Assembly (NCBI GenBank): GCA_963693285.1
Contig: OY848918.1
Span: 16,118,263 to 16,182,262 of the forward strand
Direction of reading: 5' to 3'
DNA: 64,000 nucleotides
From: Xestospongia muta
Lineage: Eukaryota; Porifera; Demospongiae; Haplosclerida; Petrosiidae
Part shown: positions 26,101 through 35,280 of the stretch, one piece after another
Numbering within the stretch: the stretch's first letter is position 1
Layout: every line of letters begins with the position of its first letter
Notes under the pieces: model-generated
What the model was told of the DNA's origin: nothing
Seen by the model: only the letters and a program-made list of their open reading frames with translations
Databases searched by the model: none
Made by a program: the position numbers and the translations under genes

Positions 26101-29100
26101 TACAAGGTTGTTGTTAATCGTATGCTTACCAGTATAACAGACTAATCTAAACAATCAACAATCAGTACTTAGTTGCTTTACAATATTACTGATAGTTAAA
26201 GTAGTTGAGACTGAGGTAGAGAAAGAACTTTTGATTCCACTGATAATGGCAAGACTTTATTCTCTAGGGTAGATTACTTTCTTCGAGGAAAAGAATGAAC
26301 TTTTGATTCCCTAGAAAAATGCAAAACTTCCTTCTCATTGAGTTTTTGTGTTCCAGGTAGAGAATGAAAGTTTCATTCCCCAAAAAAGGCAAGACTTCCT
26401 TCTCATGGGTAATGGCCAGACTTCCTTCTTTAGGTCTACAAAAAATGACAAGACTTCCTTATCTAGGGTTGAGTAATTGCGTTCAAGGTAAAGAATGAAC
26501 TTTTGATTGCCAATATAATGGCCAGATGTTCTTCTCTAGGATTGAGTAATTGTGTTCGAGGTACAGAATGAACTTTGATTCAACAGAAAAATGGCCAGAC
26601 TTCCTTATCTAGGTTAACGGCCAGACTTCCTTCTCTAGTGTCCCCAGTAAATGGCCAGACTTCCTTTTCTAGGGTTGACTAGTAGAGAAAGAACTTTTAA
26701 ATCTTTAGACAATGGCCAGACTTGCTTCTCCAAGGTCCCCAGAAAATGGCCAGAATTCTTTATCTAGGGTTGAGTATTTGTGTTCAAGGTAGGGAATGAA
26801 TGTTTTATTCCCCAGAAAAAGGCAAGACTTCCTTATCACCGGTAAAGGCCAGATTTTTTCTCTAGGGTTGAGTAATTGTGTTCAAGGTACAGAATGAACT
26901 TTGATTCCCCAGAAAAATGGCCAGACTTCTTTATCTAGGTTAATGGCCAGACTTCCTTCTCTAGTGTCCCCAGTAAATGGCCAGAATTCCTTATCGAGGG
27001 TCGAGTAGTGTGTTTGAGGTAGAGAATGAACTTTTAATTCTTTAGACAATGGCCAGACTTCCCTCTCCAAGGTCCCCAGAATTCTTTATCTATGGTTGAG
27101 TAGTTGTGTTCGAGGAAAAGAATTAAATTTTGATTCCCCAGAAAATGGCTAGACTTCCTTCTCTAGGATAGATTTTCCAGGTAATAGTCAGACTTCCTTC
27201 TAGGGTTAGTAGTTGTATTCGAGGTAAACAATGAACTTTTGATTCCCAAGAAAATGGCCATACTTCCTTCTCTACGGCTGAGTAGTATTTTCAAAGAACT
27301 AAATGAACTTTTGATTCTGCAGATAATAGCTAGACCTCTTTTCTATGGTTGTGTAGTTGCATTTGAGCTAGAAAATAAACTTTTGATTCCCCAGGTAATT
27401 ATCAGAATTCCTTGTAGGGTTGAGTAGTTGTGTTAGAGGTAGAGACTGAACTTTTGATTCTCCAGCTATTGACCAGACTTCCTTCTAGGGTTGAGTAAAT
27501 ACATTCAAGGTAAAAAATGAAATTTTGATATTGAAGGGTTGAATTTTTGTATTAGAGGTAGAAAATGAATTTCTGATTCCCAGAATAATGGCTATAAAAG
27601 GCAGACTTCCTTATCTAGGGCTGAGTAGTATTTTCAAAGTGATAAATGACCTCTTGAATCCACAGATAATGGGTAGACCTCTTTTTCTAGGGTTGTGTAG
27701 TTGTGTTAGAGGTAGACAGTGAACTTTTGATTCCCCAGCTAATGGCCAGACTTCCAACTAGGGTTGAGTAGTTGCATTCAAGGTAATGAATGAAGTTTTG
27801 ATTCCCCAGACAATGGCCAGACTTACTTCTCTAGGGCGGAGTAGTTGTGTTCGAGGTACAGATTTAATATTTGATTTCCAAGATAAAGGCCAGACTTCAT
27901 TATCTAGCTTGAGTAGTTACATTAGGGTAGAGAATAAACATTTGATTCCCTAGCTAATGGTCTGACTTTCTTCTAGGGTTGAGTAGTTGCATTCAAGGTA
28001 AAAAATGAACTTTTGATATTGAAGGGTTGAGTTGTTGTGTTAGAGGTAGAAAATGTACTTCTGATTCCCAAGAAAATGGCCAGACTTCCTTCTCTAGGGG
28101 TGAGTAGTATTTTCGAAGTGCAAAATTAACTTTTGATTCCCTTGAAATGGCCAGACGTACTTCACTGAGGGTTGAGTAGTTGCATTTAAGTTAGAGAATG
28201 AAGTTTTTATTCTCCAAATAATGTCCAGACTTCCTTTTATCCGCTTAAGTAGTTGTCTTCTCTAACTGTTTTTATTTTTAATCATAACTTGTAGGAAAGT
28301 GTTCTTACAGAAATATGATGAAGAATAGCTCTGATAGAACCATGTTATCAATACGTTCTCTATACACAACTTGATTTTATTTGGTACCTTGAGGATAATA
28401 TCTATTTGTAGGTGAATGTGAAGTTTAGGAGCAGTGACAAATTTTTTCCTTTTTTACTTATAACAGTAATAGGGAATAAAGACAATGGTCTTTCAGAGAC
28501 CAATGGTATCCTTATCTTGAGCTGTATCCAGTCCTAAGGGAAAGATTAACTTCAACCCATAGACTCTGTTGCAACATTCAAATATCCCATAGAACTATGT
28601 TACAAAATTCCATAAGCTGCCTTAGTGCTGCGACAAATGTAGAAATTTACTCTTTATCACCATCAACAACTCTCCCTGTTGACGACATGATATTTAACTT
28701 GAGTCTTTCCATTAAAATAGACAGCTTTGGGTGATAGTGTCCTTGCAATGTCTTTGTTGCCCTTCCACTTGATTAACCGATTATACGTGAAATTCCATTA
28801 AAACGCAAATACACGTGACAGCGAAATTTATTTCAAGAAAAATTACAAAATGACCTTTTTAGGTTGATCTGCAAAGAGTGAGTTTTCCTGAAAGAACTAA
28901 GCAGAATTGTTATAGTGAAGCTTCATTCAGAAGGAAGATGAGTTCGAAAAGTAGATATCTATAACCTGAAAGTTGGCTGTAGACATTACTACGACGAAGA
29001 TATAGTTGTGTGAGAGTAAAGCACTTTATCGTACAGCAAGCTAAAGCAAATGGATCGCTGAATCTGAAGCTGCTATACAAACTACTGAAGGCATTGCTAT

Positions 29101-32100
29101 GTCTTTTCAAAGCAAGAAACACTCGAAGTAGCGTAAGTTTTTGAACTACAGAGTATTACTAAGCAGTATGTATATGTTAAAGTTTTTCTGTTTCTGCTCA
29201 TACAATAGTGACAATTGCTCGTGATTGTTGTAGCCATTGTCAATTTTTATTTTTTATGATAAGTTTAGTAAATGTTACAATGTGATTATAGGAAACTATA
29301 TATGATCAGTAGTACACAGTGGAGTGATGTATATAATACACACAGATTTTATGAGATATGAGATATTGTATGAATAGATACCTACATACGAAAGGTATAT
29401 TTATATTGCACAATTTTTACTGGTATTGTTTTGTGTGCCACATTAGGAATAGGAAGCAATCTTTAGCATCACCAGTGTGAAAAGCCAAACATCACACACT
29501 CTATAATACCAGGAAGTGACAGAAACCATCAACACGAGTGTGGTGAACTGCATTGTGGTAAGAGTATTGACCTCTTTTCAACTTTTTTTGTCATCTCTTA
29601 TCTTCATAGGAAAATGACAAAGAGATAGTTGATGAATAGCTCTTCAACTGTCACCACATCTTAGTTGACTACAATAGTTACCTATCAACTCTTTTGCTAT
29701 CTGAACATAGAACTCTTTTATGTTTTAAATGTTGCTGGTTGTGATAGTGTTTGTGTAAAATGTATGTATTCATGATAGTAACATTGAATAGAAAGAAGAC
29801 TATATAGTTATACAACTTTTGTTACTTGATTTTACAATTGTAATAGCAACGGAGCTGATCCCCACAGTCCTCTTCACCTATGTATTTGTTATATATAATA
29901 TTTTATGGACAAGGTTCATAGGTGCCCTCTCCGCCCTCTCATTTACTCTGGTATGCCATTCAAAGTTGGCAGGAATAGATTGGCCTATATTAGAAGTGTA
30001 AAGGAAGTTGGGCCACAATGGTTCTTGTATGATGTCAGTAGAAGTTTAAGATGATGGAGGAAAGTTGTTAAAACCATTAGCATTTTCAGTGTTCCACTGG
30101 AATGTGATGTACTTAACTGATGGTTTAACATTGAGAATAACCTTGTAGGTGCCAAAATGTATAGATGAAGCAAAATCAAAGCTATGCTACTGTCGAACTT
30201 GCTATATCATTACTAATAAGTTGTGAAACTTCATCACAGTATCTATGATTACAGTTCATTTATCATTAGGAATGTTTATTGAGTGGGTGTGGTTTTACTT
30301 TTTGAGGCGTGGTTTCGGTTGCCAGACCAATTGTTAGAAAATAACGAGTCTGATTATTGGACCTATAGGCTCTGCCTTTAAAGTTTGGTTACATTACAAA
30401 CCACTGGTACATCATTGCATTGTTTAACCTTTTCACACTATCTGAGTGCATGTTTTTCCACAAAATATACTTACAAGCTTAATTTTAGAAATACCAGTTT
30501 GTGTATCATGTAAGTCATTAATGAGGGTATTATGAGTTTAGGAGAGAAAATGACACGAAACATATAAGCTTAACTTTGGACATACCAGAGTGTGTATCAT
30601 GTAACTCATTAATTAGGAAATTATGGAACTTGAGGGAATTATGAGCTATAGAAGAGACAATCATAGGAAACCTCAGAGGAAATAGTCATGTTTACAAACA
30701 TAGTGGTACTAGGTCTTCATGTACACCTGAAAGAGGCCAACCATGAAAACCATAATAGGATATGATTTAATATAACCAGGGGTGACAGGAAAGGTTTCAA
30801 AATGGTCGAATAATAATATTATGTCACATGCTAAATTTACAGTGGACATACGATTTAATGCATCTGATTAATTAGAGAATTATGAAACTCATTCATGAGG
30901 TTATTATGAACTTTAGGAGAGATAATAGGATAGAGCCATAAGAATATATAATTATACTAGGTCTTTGTATACACCTGAGAGAGAAAACATAATAGGATAG
31001 TTGATGATTCTTTAGCTGTTACTAAGACATACTGATATAATATTCAATTCATTGTTGTATTATATAAATTACTTATTTTGTTGTGATCTTTAGTATTGAT
31101 TGTCTAGGCAAAAATAAAGTCAATTATATCCTTTATCAACTAATACCTCTCTAACCAAGAGACTTGTAACATTATTTAACACAAGAGGCATGTACGAAAA
31201 TTCATTAAGCAATTGTCTGTGGCCAATGAAGTATTGTGAAAAGGATCAAATAAATATAAAGAGAACAACAATAATTCTTACAAATCATATCAATCATGAA
31301 AAACCAATGAAAATATGACTGAAGAGCTTATATACTAAAGTATATACATCAACTGACACCATAGTAACAATGAACAGTAACAAGGACAGACTAATTAAAT
31401 ATAAACAATAAAGAAGGACAACGAAGAAAACAGACTAGGAACCAATTGTCCAATATGGTATATGTACAGAATTATTGTACAAGTCACATGACATAATACA
31501 TCATATAAAATATCCTATTTGCTCATAGAGATGTAATAATGTCACTAAATTTTAGAATACCATTCAAAATTATAAACATTATTACATAACATATTACATT
31601 TATACAGTTCACATGTATACATATACATGTACATGTACAATGTATACATATATACATTACAGCAGTGTTGTTACTATGTATGAACACTCACCTCATTAGT
31701 GGAATTAGGATTGGCATGTTTTTGCAAAAGGGACGATACCACTTTGGTGTGTCCATAAGCAGATGCTATCATCAGTGGTGTGTTCTGCGACTATATAAGA
31801 GTAGATGACAATGTTTATTTTTAACAAATGATACTTTCAAGAAAGAAAATATTGTCAAAACCTATTTAATAAGTAAAATTTATTTTAAAGAGTACATACA
31901 ATATCACAATAGTATCAGTACTATTAGTATATCAATGAAATATTTGTTGCTGTTTAATAAACTATATTGGTCATACTCAGATAATGAATAATTAGTTAGT
32001 GTTATTACAAATGTATACGTCACATTACATATCTTATGATCAACTTACAAGATTAGTTACATTACTTGACAGAACATGTCATTGTAAAAACTATCTGATA

Positions 32101-34328
32101 ATAGTGGCTATAATTTTGGGACTAATAGCATTACATTCTGATCACTGAAATATCAATGAAAATTGTACTCTCTGTCACTATGTTTAAAAGTAAATGAAAT
32201 TATTTTCATACTATATCTAGGACTCTATGATGTGTCTACTGATCAGATCTCTACTTAGAAGATCAAAACAACCATGGCCATCTAGTCGTCTAATAGTTGA
32301 TGACTCTTTTGTTGTTACTAAGACATATTGATATAATATTGAATTCATTGTTGTATTATGTAAATTACTTATTTTGTTGTGATCTTTAGTATTGATTGTC
32401 TAGGCAAAAATAAAGTCCGTTATATCCTTTATCAACTAATACCTCTCTAACTAAGAGACTTGTAACATTATTTAACACAAGAGATATGTACGAAAATTTA
32501 TTAAGCAATTGTCTGCGGCTGTATGGAGGATAATAGAGAACCATTTGGATCAGGCAGTCCATCTGTAGGTTACACATATCTCAAAATAGCTATCTACACT
32601 TTCAACATTTTCAACATCATGATGTAACATGTGTATTATATAATGTATATATACTTACAGTAAATATTTCATTGTGTAATAATATTAGTGTGTTTATTTT
32701 TCATATACCGTCCAATGTTTAAACTTTTGTTACAATGAAACTTTCTCAAACTACAGTAGTTAGTTTGTGAATATGTTATCTTTACATGTTTTGCTAGTGA
32801 TCATAAAATATACAATATACTGGTTTAATCTCTGAATATAAAAGGTCACTCTCACTACTAAAATTACAATTTTAATCTTATTCATTGTCATAATATTATT
32901 AATGAAATTATTAGTAGGTTATGAATATTGTTATCATGAAAAGTGTGAACAAACAACACCTGTAGGAGGTAATTTTGCAGAGAAATCATATAAATATCAA
33001 AATAAACTTTGGCAAAGTTAAATTTTCCAAAGCTGGAGGGAAACATTTTGGCAAATGAAGAACATTTTATCAAACTTATCATTTCATATATGTTATCACA
33101 ATCTCTCTAATGCTACAATTATTGTGTATGCTAATTTTAGTGACTACTATAATAATATGTAAATGTTTAAAATTGCAGTGTAACACATTTATTATATTGA
33201 ATTATGGATGTCTAGAATATGGCTGATATTATTTTTCTAGTAGTAAATTTACTAAAGTAGTAGATACAATTAATAGTAGACTTAATAAAGGTATAAACCT
33301 AACATAATATGGAACACATATGACTTCACTTTACACACTCTATTATTAAATATAGACCATAAAACATTTTGATACACTATATTCATAAATATCTGAGATG
33401 TACAATGTTTAGTTCATTTGTTGAATTTAATGCAATTGTTAAATAATTAATTCACAAAAAAAATTTATTATGTTAGTGACTTTGCTGACTATACTGTTTA
33501 TGAGTGTATAAAACATAAAATTATAATGTTGTTTCTCAAATTAAATGCTGGAATACAACAAACCTAAGGACACTCTATAAAATAGATCATACATAGCAAT
33601 CCAAACAACTTGTTGATATAATCATAATCAACGCTTCTGATTAGTATTTAACAAACTATATTTATCAGAGCTTTATCAGCATTCTGGTAGATTGTAAATG
33701 TATGAGAACAGCGAATGAATAAATGTGGGCGTGTTATGAAATCTTGAAAATGAATCCACAAAAAGCAATGCCACATTAAAAGCAAATTCATATAAATTAC
33801 GTCTTCAAAGGATGTGTTATATGATAGATATGGACTGGCTCTGTTAGAATAATTCAGTAACATTGGTATTAGATTATAGCTCAACCAATATCACACTATA
33901 ATGATGATACAGTGTAGTGATGTGATAATTATTGGATCTTAGACTTATTTATAAAAACACATTGTATATGAAAAATAGGCTTTACTGTTGAGATATATAC
34001 TTAAATATTGAGAGCTAGTAACTTACAGTGTCTGGATAATGATAGTTTACATCAGCACCTTGTTCAATAGTAGATTTGACTACTTCAATGTATCCATTAT
34101 AAGCTGCCACGTACAGTTGTAGATTCTATTATAAAGACAACATGTATAATGTTGTGTAGTATAGTGAGTATACAGATCAGCCCTTATAACTAAAAGACCA
34201 ACTTTTAGAAAGATATTTTGTTTATACAATAACACTGATATGTGAGTTTAGTTAGTATCACAGTGATATATAGGATAATGACATAGAAATAAAAAAGGAT
34301 ATAGACTTACTATTTCTTTCTGAGACAT
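10203..34328 (-). CDS. Gene A: ankyrin-Roc-COR-Death protein, complete model
   Basis: Coding exons on the minus strand: 34311-34328, 34027-34125, 31692-31790, 25285-25383, 20536-20634, 15037-15135, 14254-14352, 14141-14207, 12008-13704, 11500-11953, 11393-11452, 11183-11245, 10362-10640, 10203-10228. Phases agree at every junction and the sum is 3258 nt, 1085 residues. Domains: six ankyrin repeats (7-204) plus a partial one (205-226), Roc GTPase (P-loop GPPGVGKTS 252-260, DSGGQ 418-422), COR (about 557-792, continuing to about 943), linker, and Death domain (about 985-1077). Known family logic: Roc-COR is a regulatory GTPase-dimerisation module and Death domains recruit partners through Death-Death contacts. 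The order matches DAPK1 without its kinase. Start ATG begins MSQKEI. A signalling or innate-sensing role is inference. Confidence 0.88.
10362..10640 (-). CDS. Gene A exon 13: Death domain
   Basis: 279 nt, phase 1-1. The encoded helices (LLRMLSSVTAKWQEMGGLLG, then MSKMLQSWLDN and the C-terminal TIANEMCKFLG) follow the Death-domain pattern: leader helix, W.xLG motif, then a mixW motif. The near-identical exon of gene C at 62940-63218 supports its reality. Confidence 0.9.
11117..11150. repeat. (TA)n microsatellite in gene A intron 12
   Basis: TA run followed by a GTATGTATG stretch; the counterpart in gene C is at 63698-63727. Confidence 0.9.
11183..11245 (-). CDS. Gene A exon 12: linker
   Basis: 63 nt, phase 1-1, encoding TQGCNSSTKSEMMSGVPITL. 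It is duplicated in gene C at 63757-63819 and absent from gene B. Being symmetric it could be skipped without a frame change. Confidence 0.8.
11393..11452 (-). CDS. Gene A exon 11: linker
   Basis: 60 nt, phase 1-1, encoding DQTSAHQIQVLEVPPILDTH. Gene B has a linker exon of the same length and phase at 56232-56291, although the sequence is unrelated. Confidence 0.8.
11500..11953 (-). CDS. Gene A exon 10: C-terminal COR extension
   Basis: 454 nt, the same length as the equivalent exon of gene B (56351-56804). It begins GVFPAVVALLNRK and contains SLLLVDSLSWMEVYFTG; gene B has SVLLVDRFYWIEVYYTG. The region resembles the beta-rich segment that follows COR in Roco and DAPK-like proteins. The only intron before it is 54 bp. 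Confidence 0.9.
12006..12007 (-). other. GC-AG splice donor of gene A intron 9
   Basis: The junction reads CCTCAG|GCAAGT on the minus strand. The frame continues only if the exon ends here. Gene B has CCTCAG|GTATGA at the same place, so the GC is a derived donor with an otherwise strong consensus. Confidence 0.8.
12008..13704 (-). CDS. Gene A exon 9: Roc GTPase and COR
   Basis: A single 1697-nt exon. Acceptor TTCTTCTACAG at 13705; the open frame continues upstream to 13768 but that part is intron. G1 is GPPGVGKTS and G3 is DSGGQPQF; the G4 position reads GTNYD rather than a TKxD/THxD pattern. About 160 residues separate G1 and G3, much longer than in ordinary small GTPases, because of a Ser/Pro/Glu-rich insert. 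COR signature segments include FPVDNMCWW and VIFTNPQYL. The exon ends at a noncanonical GC donor (CAG|GCAAGT). Confidence 0.93.
14141..14207 (-). CDS. Gene A exon 8: partial ankyrin cap
   Basis: 67 nt encoding KGRIPIDLANVSTQAIRQCL, the first half of an ankyrin repeat that ends the stack. The exon ends in phase 1, unlike the symmetric repeat exons, so it cannot be duplicated without breaking the frame. The equivalent exon in gene B is 59093-59156. Confidence 0.88.
14254..14352 (-). CDS. Gene A exon 7: ankyrin repeat 6
   Basis: 99 nt, phase 0-0, encoding RRQTPLHLACKRKQMEVVKL and end GADLTIRDK. Only 46 bp of intron separate it from the next exon. Confidence 0.92.
14353..15036. other. Gene A intron 6
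   Basis: 684 bp between ankyrin exons 7 and 6. No further exon, transposon end or structured repeat was seen. Confidence 0.6.
15037..15135 (-). CDS. Gene A exon 6: ankyrin repeat 5
   Basis: 99 nt, phase 0-0, a near-consensus ankyrin repeat: DGNTPLHYAASEGHTEVVQL and end EATLDALNK. Acceptor TTATTATCCAG and donor GTAACA. Confidence 0.92.
15915..20837. repeat. 4.9-kb tandem duplication, unit 1 (carries ankyrin exon 5)
   Basis: Aligns collinearly with 20838-25567. Both units start at ACAAGAGTGTTGTTAAGGA and end about 190 bp beyond an ankyrin exon. Most of the unit is gene A intron. Divergence by eye is about 1-5 percent over much of the length and larger near the exon. A segment near 20090-20280 has no counterpart in unit 2. 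The short open frames at 16904-17089 and 19285-19488 recur in unit 2 but look noncoding. Confidence 0.93.
20536..20634 (-). CDS. Gene A exon 5: ankyrin repeat 4
   Basis: 99 nt, phase 0-0, encoding DKRTPLHRAAYRGNFEIAHT and ending GASLVVIDI. It belongs to the first 4.9-kb tandem unit. Residues identical to exon 4 are the structural core (TPLH, AA, GN, AH, LIKAGASL, ID); the variable ones fall mostly at the exposed positions of the repeat. Confidence 0.92.
20838..25567. repeat. 4.7-kb tandem duplication, unit 2 (carries ankyrin exon 4)
   Basis: Second copy of 15915-20837. Because the ankyrin exon inside is exactly 99 nt in phase 0, the duplication lengthened the ankyrin stack of gene A by one repeat without disturbing the frame. 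Confidence 0.93.
25285..25383 (-). CDS. Gene A exon 4: ankyrin repeat 3
   Basis: 99 nt, phase 0-0, encoding YKITPLHFAAQLGNSETAHV and ending GASLDPIDK. It sits near the end of the second 4.7-kb tandem unit and is the duplicate of exon 5, from which it differs at 17 bases and 11 residues. Confidence 0.92.
26209..28259. repeat. Minisatellite, unit about 73 bp
   Basis: Some two dozen or more degenerate copies of a unit with the core TGAGTAGTTGTGTTCGAGG, then AATGAACTTTTGATTCCCC and ATGGCCAGACTTCCTTCTC. Copies differ by substitutions and partial deletions. It lies within gene A intron 3, between ankyrin exons 3 and 4. Open frames across it are accidental. Confidence 0.93.
28260..30469. other. Gene A intron 3, central part
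   Basis: Less AT-rich in places (28500-29130, 29820-30000), with short open frames on both strands, but none matches a family I know and no splice-consistent exon or transposon end was found. Confidence 0.5.
30470..30960. repeat. Degenerate tandem repeat, unit about 100-200 bp
   Basis: Three diverged copies of a block with GTGTATCATGTAACTCATTA followed by an ATTATGAG-type stretch and GGAGAGA(A/T)AAT, around 30470, 30570 and 30835. Not coding. Confidence 0.6.
30997..31222. repeat. Direct repeat, copy 1
   Basis: About 226 bp, from ATAGTTGATGA to CAATTGTCTG, matching 32293-32518 with few differences. The two copies bracket ankyrin exon 3. Confidence 0.85.
31692..31790 (-). CDS. Gene A exon 3: ankyrin repeat 2
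   Basis: 99 nt, phase 0-0, encoding SQNTPLMIASAYGHTKVV and the end HANPNSTNE. Flanked by GTGAGT donor and TATATAG acceptor. It lies between two direct repeats of about 226 bp (30997-31222 and 32293-32518). Confidence 0.9.
32293..32518. repeat. Direct repeat, copy 2
   Basis: Second copy of 30997-31222 in the same orientation, about 1.3 kb away. It has no evident terminal inverted repeats or coding capacity and could be a short interspersed element or a segmental fragment. Confidence 0.85.
32519..34026. other. Gene A intron 2, right part
   Basis: AT-rich intron sequence. No exon, repeat family or transposon terminus was recognised; open frames of 60-80 residues on the minus strand lack splice support. 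Confidence 0.5.
34027..34125 (-). CDS. Gene A exon 2: ankyrin repeat 1
   Basis: 99 nt, phase 0-0. It encodes a degenerate N-terminal cap repeat: NLQLYVAAYNGYIEVVK replaces the TPLH turn, while the second helix and the QGADVN loop are typical. Donor GTAAGT, acceptor TTATAATAG. Confidence 0.85.
34311..34328 (-). CDS. Gene A exon 1: start codon
   Basis: ATG followed by five codons (MSQKEI) and a GTAAGT donor, phase 0. It was chosen because it is the first ATG directly upstream of the first ankyrin exon, 185 bp away, and joins it in frame. No kinase or signal peptide exon was found farther upstream; a transposon starts 270 bp beyond. Confidence 0.7.
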
Positions 34329-34591
34329 TGTGAAAAGTGTAACTAATATCTTAGAACCTGAGGTTACTTAAAAGGGAATCACTGCTAACTAAATTGTTAA
34401 CCTAATTATAATAAGATTAAATTAATCTGTCTGTCTACTAACAACACAACTAAATGGTATAACGTTTTGGTGGTATCTTTCTAAACAGCTGAAAAATAGC
34501 TTTATGAATCAGCTGATGACATTTCATCAAATCCTATGATGGGTACAATGTTTCTGGATTCAATTTGCTCTCAAAATTTGCCTCACTATAT

Positions 34592-34600
34592 ATTCTTATT
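34592..34600. repeat. Probable target-site duplication of the MULE
   Basis: ATTCTTATT next to the left terminus; the partner ATTTTTATT is at 36924-36932. One mismatch in nine. Confidence 0.65.
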
Positions 34601-34716
34601 GGCAGTGTTTAGTGAACCCACATTCGGTCCAGAAGATGTTGGTTATTGAACCAACAGTCGCGTGAGAAACATGAATATAATTAAAACCACGTGGTATCTT
34701 GGGTGGGTGAGGATGG

Positions 34717-35210
34717 AGCCTGGTTAGCCCGTACCCAGGCGTTCTAGTAAAGAGTAGAACGTCTGGTGACTACTGCTTGCGCATGCGCGTAATTATTGAA
34801 ACATGTTGACATCGTAATTACTACTTTTTCAATTAAATGACGAATCGATGGGCTGGGTTTAAAATGATGACGTTACATTCACTACACGACATGCTAGTCG
34901 AGTTTGTTGGTTATACAGTGATTTAGTGGAAGCCAAGAGCAACAAGCTTGTTCAGTGCTGTTGGGATGCAAAACAACTGGGTTTCTCGAATAACTTCTTT
35001 GTTTGATGTTATCGTTTCGAGAGATCATGGTCTCTCTTTATTATTTTTATTAAGTACAAACTTCGAATTGTGTTTCTAGAGAAATCTCTTGCAGACTTAG
35101 AGGCATTCAAACAGCTGATTCCTAGCTTCTTTAGAGCTTACAGTAGACCAGTAAAAAATCGCATGCTCAAACAGTAGTTACCAGGCGTTTAGCCTGGGTA
35201 CGAGGCTAGG
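34717..35210. mobile_element. Inverted-repeat element nested in the MULE
   Basis: The left arm (TAGCCCGTACCCAGGC, then TGACTACTGCTTGCGCATGC) is the imperfect inverse of the right arm at about 35161-35210 (GCATGCTCAAACAGTAGTTA, then AGCCTGGGTACGAGGCTA). The interior of about 400 bp has no coding capacity. It is probably a MITE-like element; I could not identify a clear target duplication or family. Confidence 0.6.
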
Positions 35211-35280
35211 AGTCTGGTATGAGGACAACAGTAGACTTTGGTGATAGCGCCACCGCGACAAAATCCGGACTCAGACAATA

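Noticed and set aside
26882..27070. Open frames with a regular KEVWPL/EFWPF pattern
   Set aside because: They are translated minisatellite units.
26209..28259. CRISPR-like array
   Set aside because: The units are contiguous degenerate repeats with no regular unique spacers, in an animal intron.
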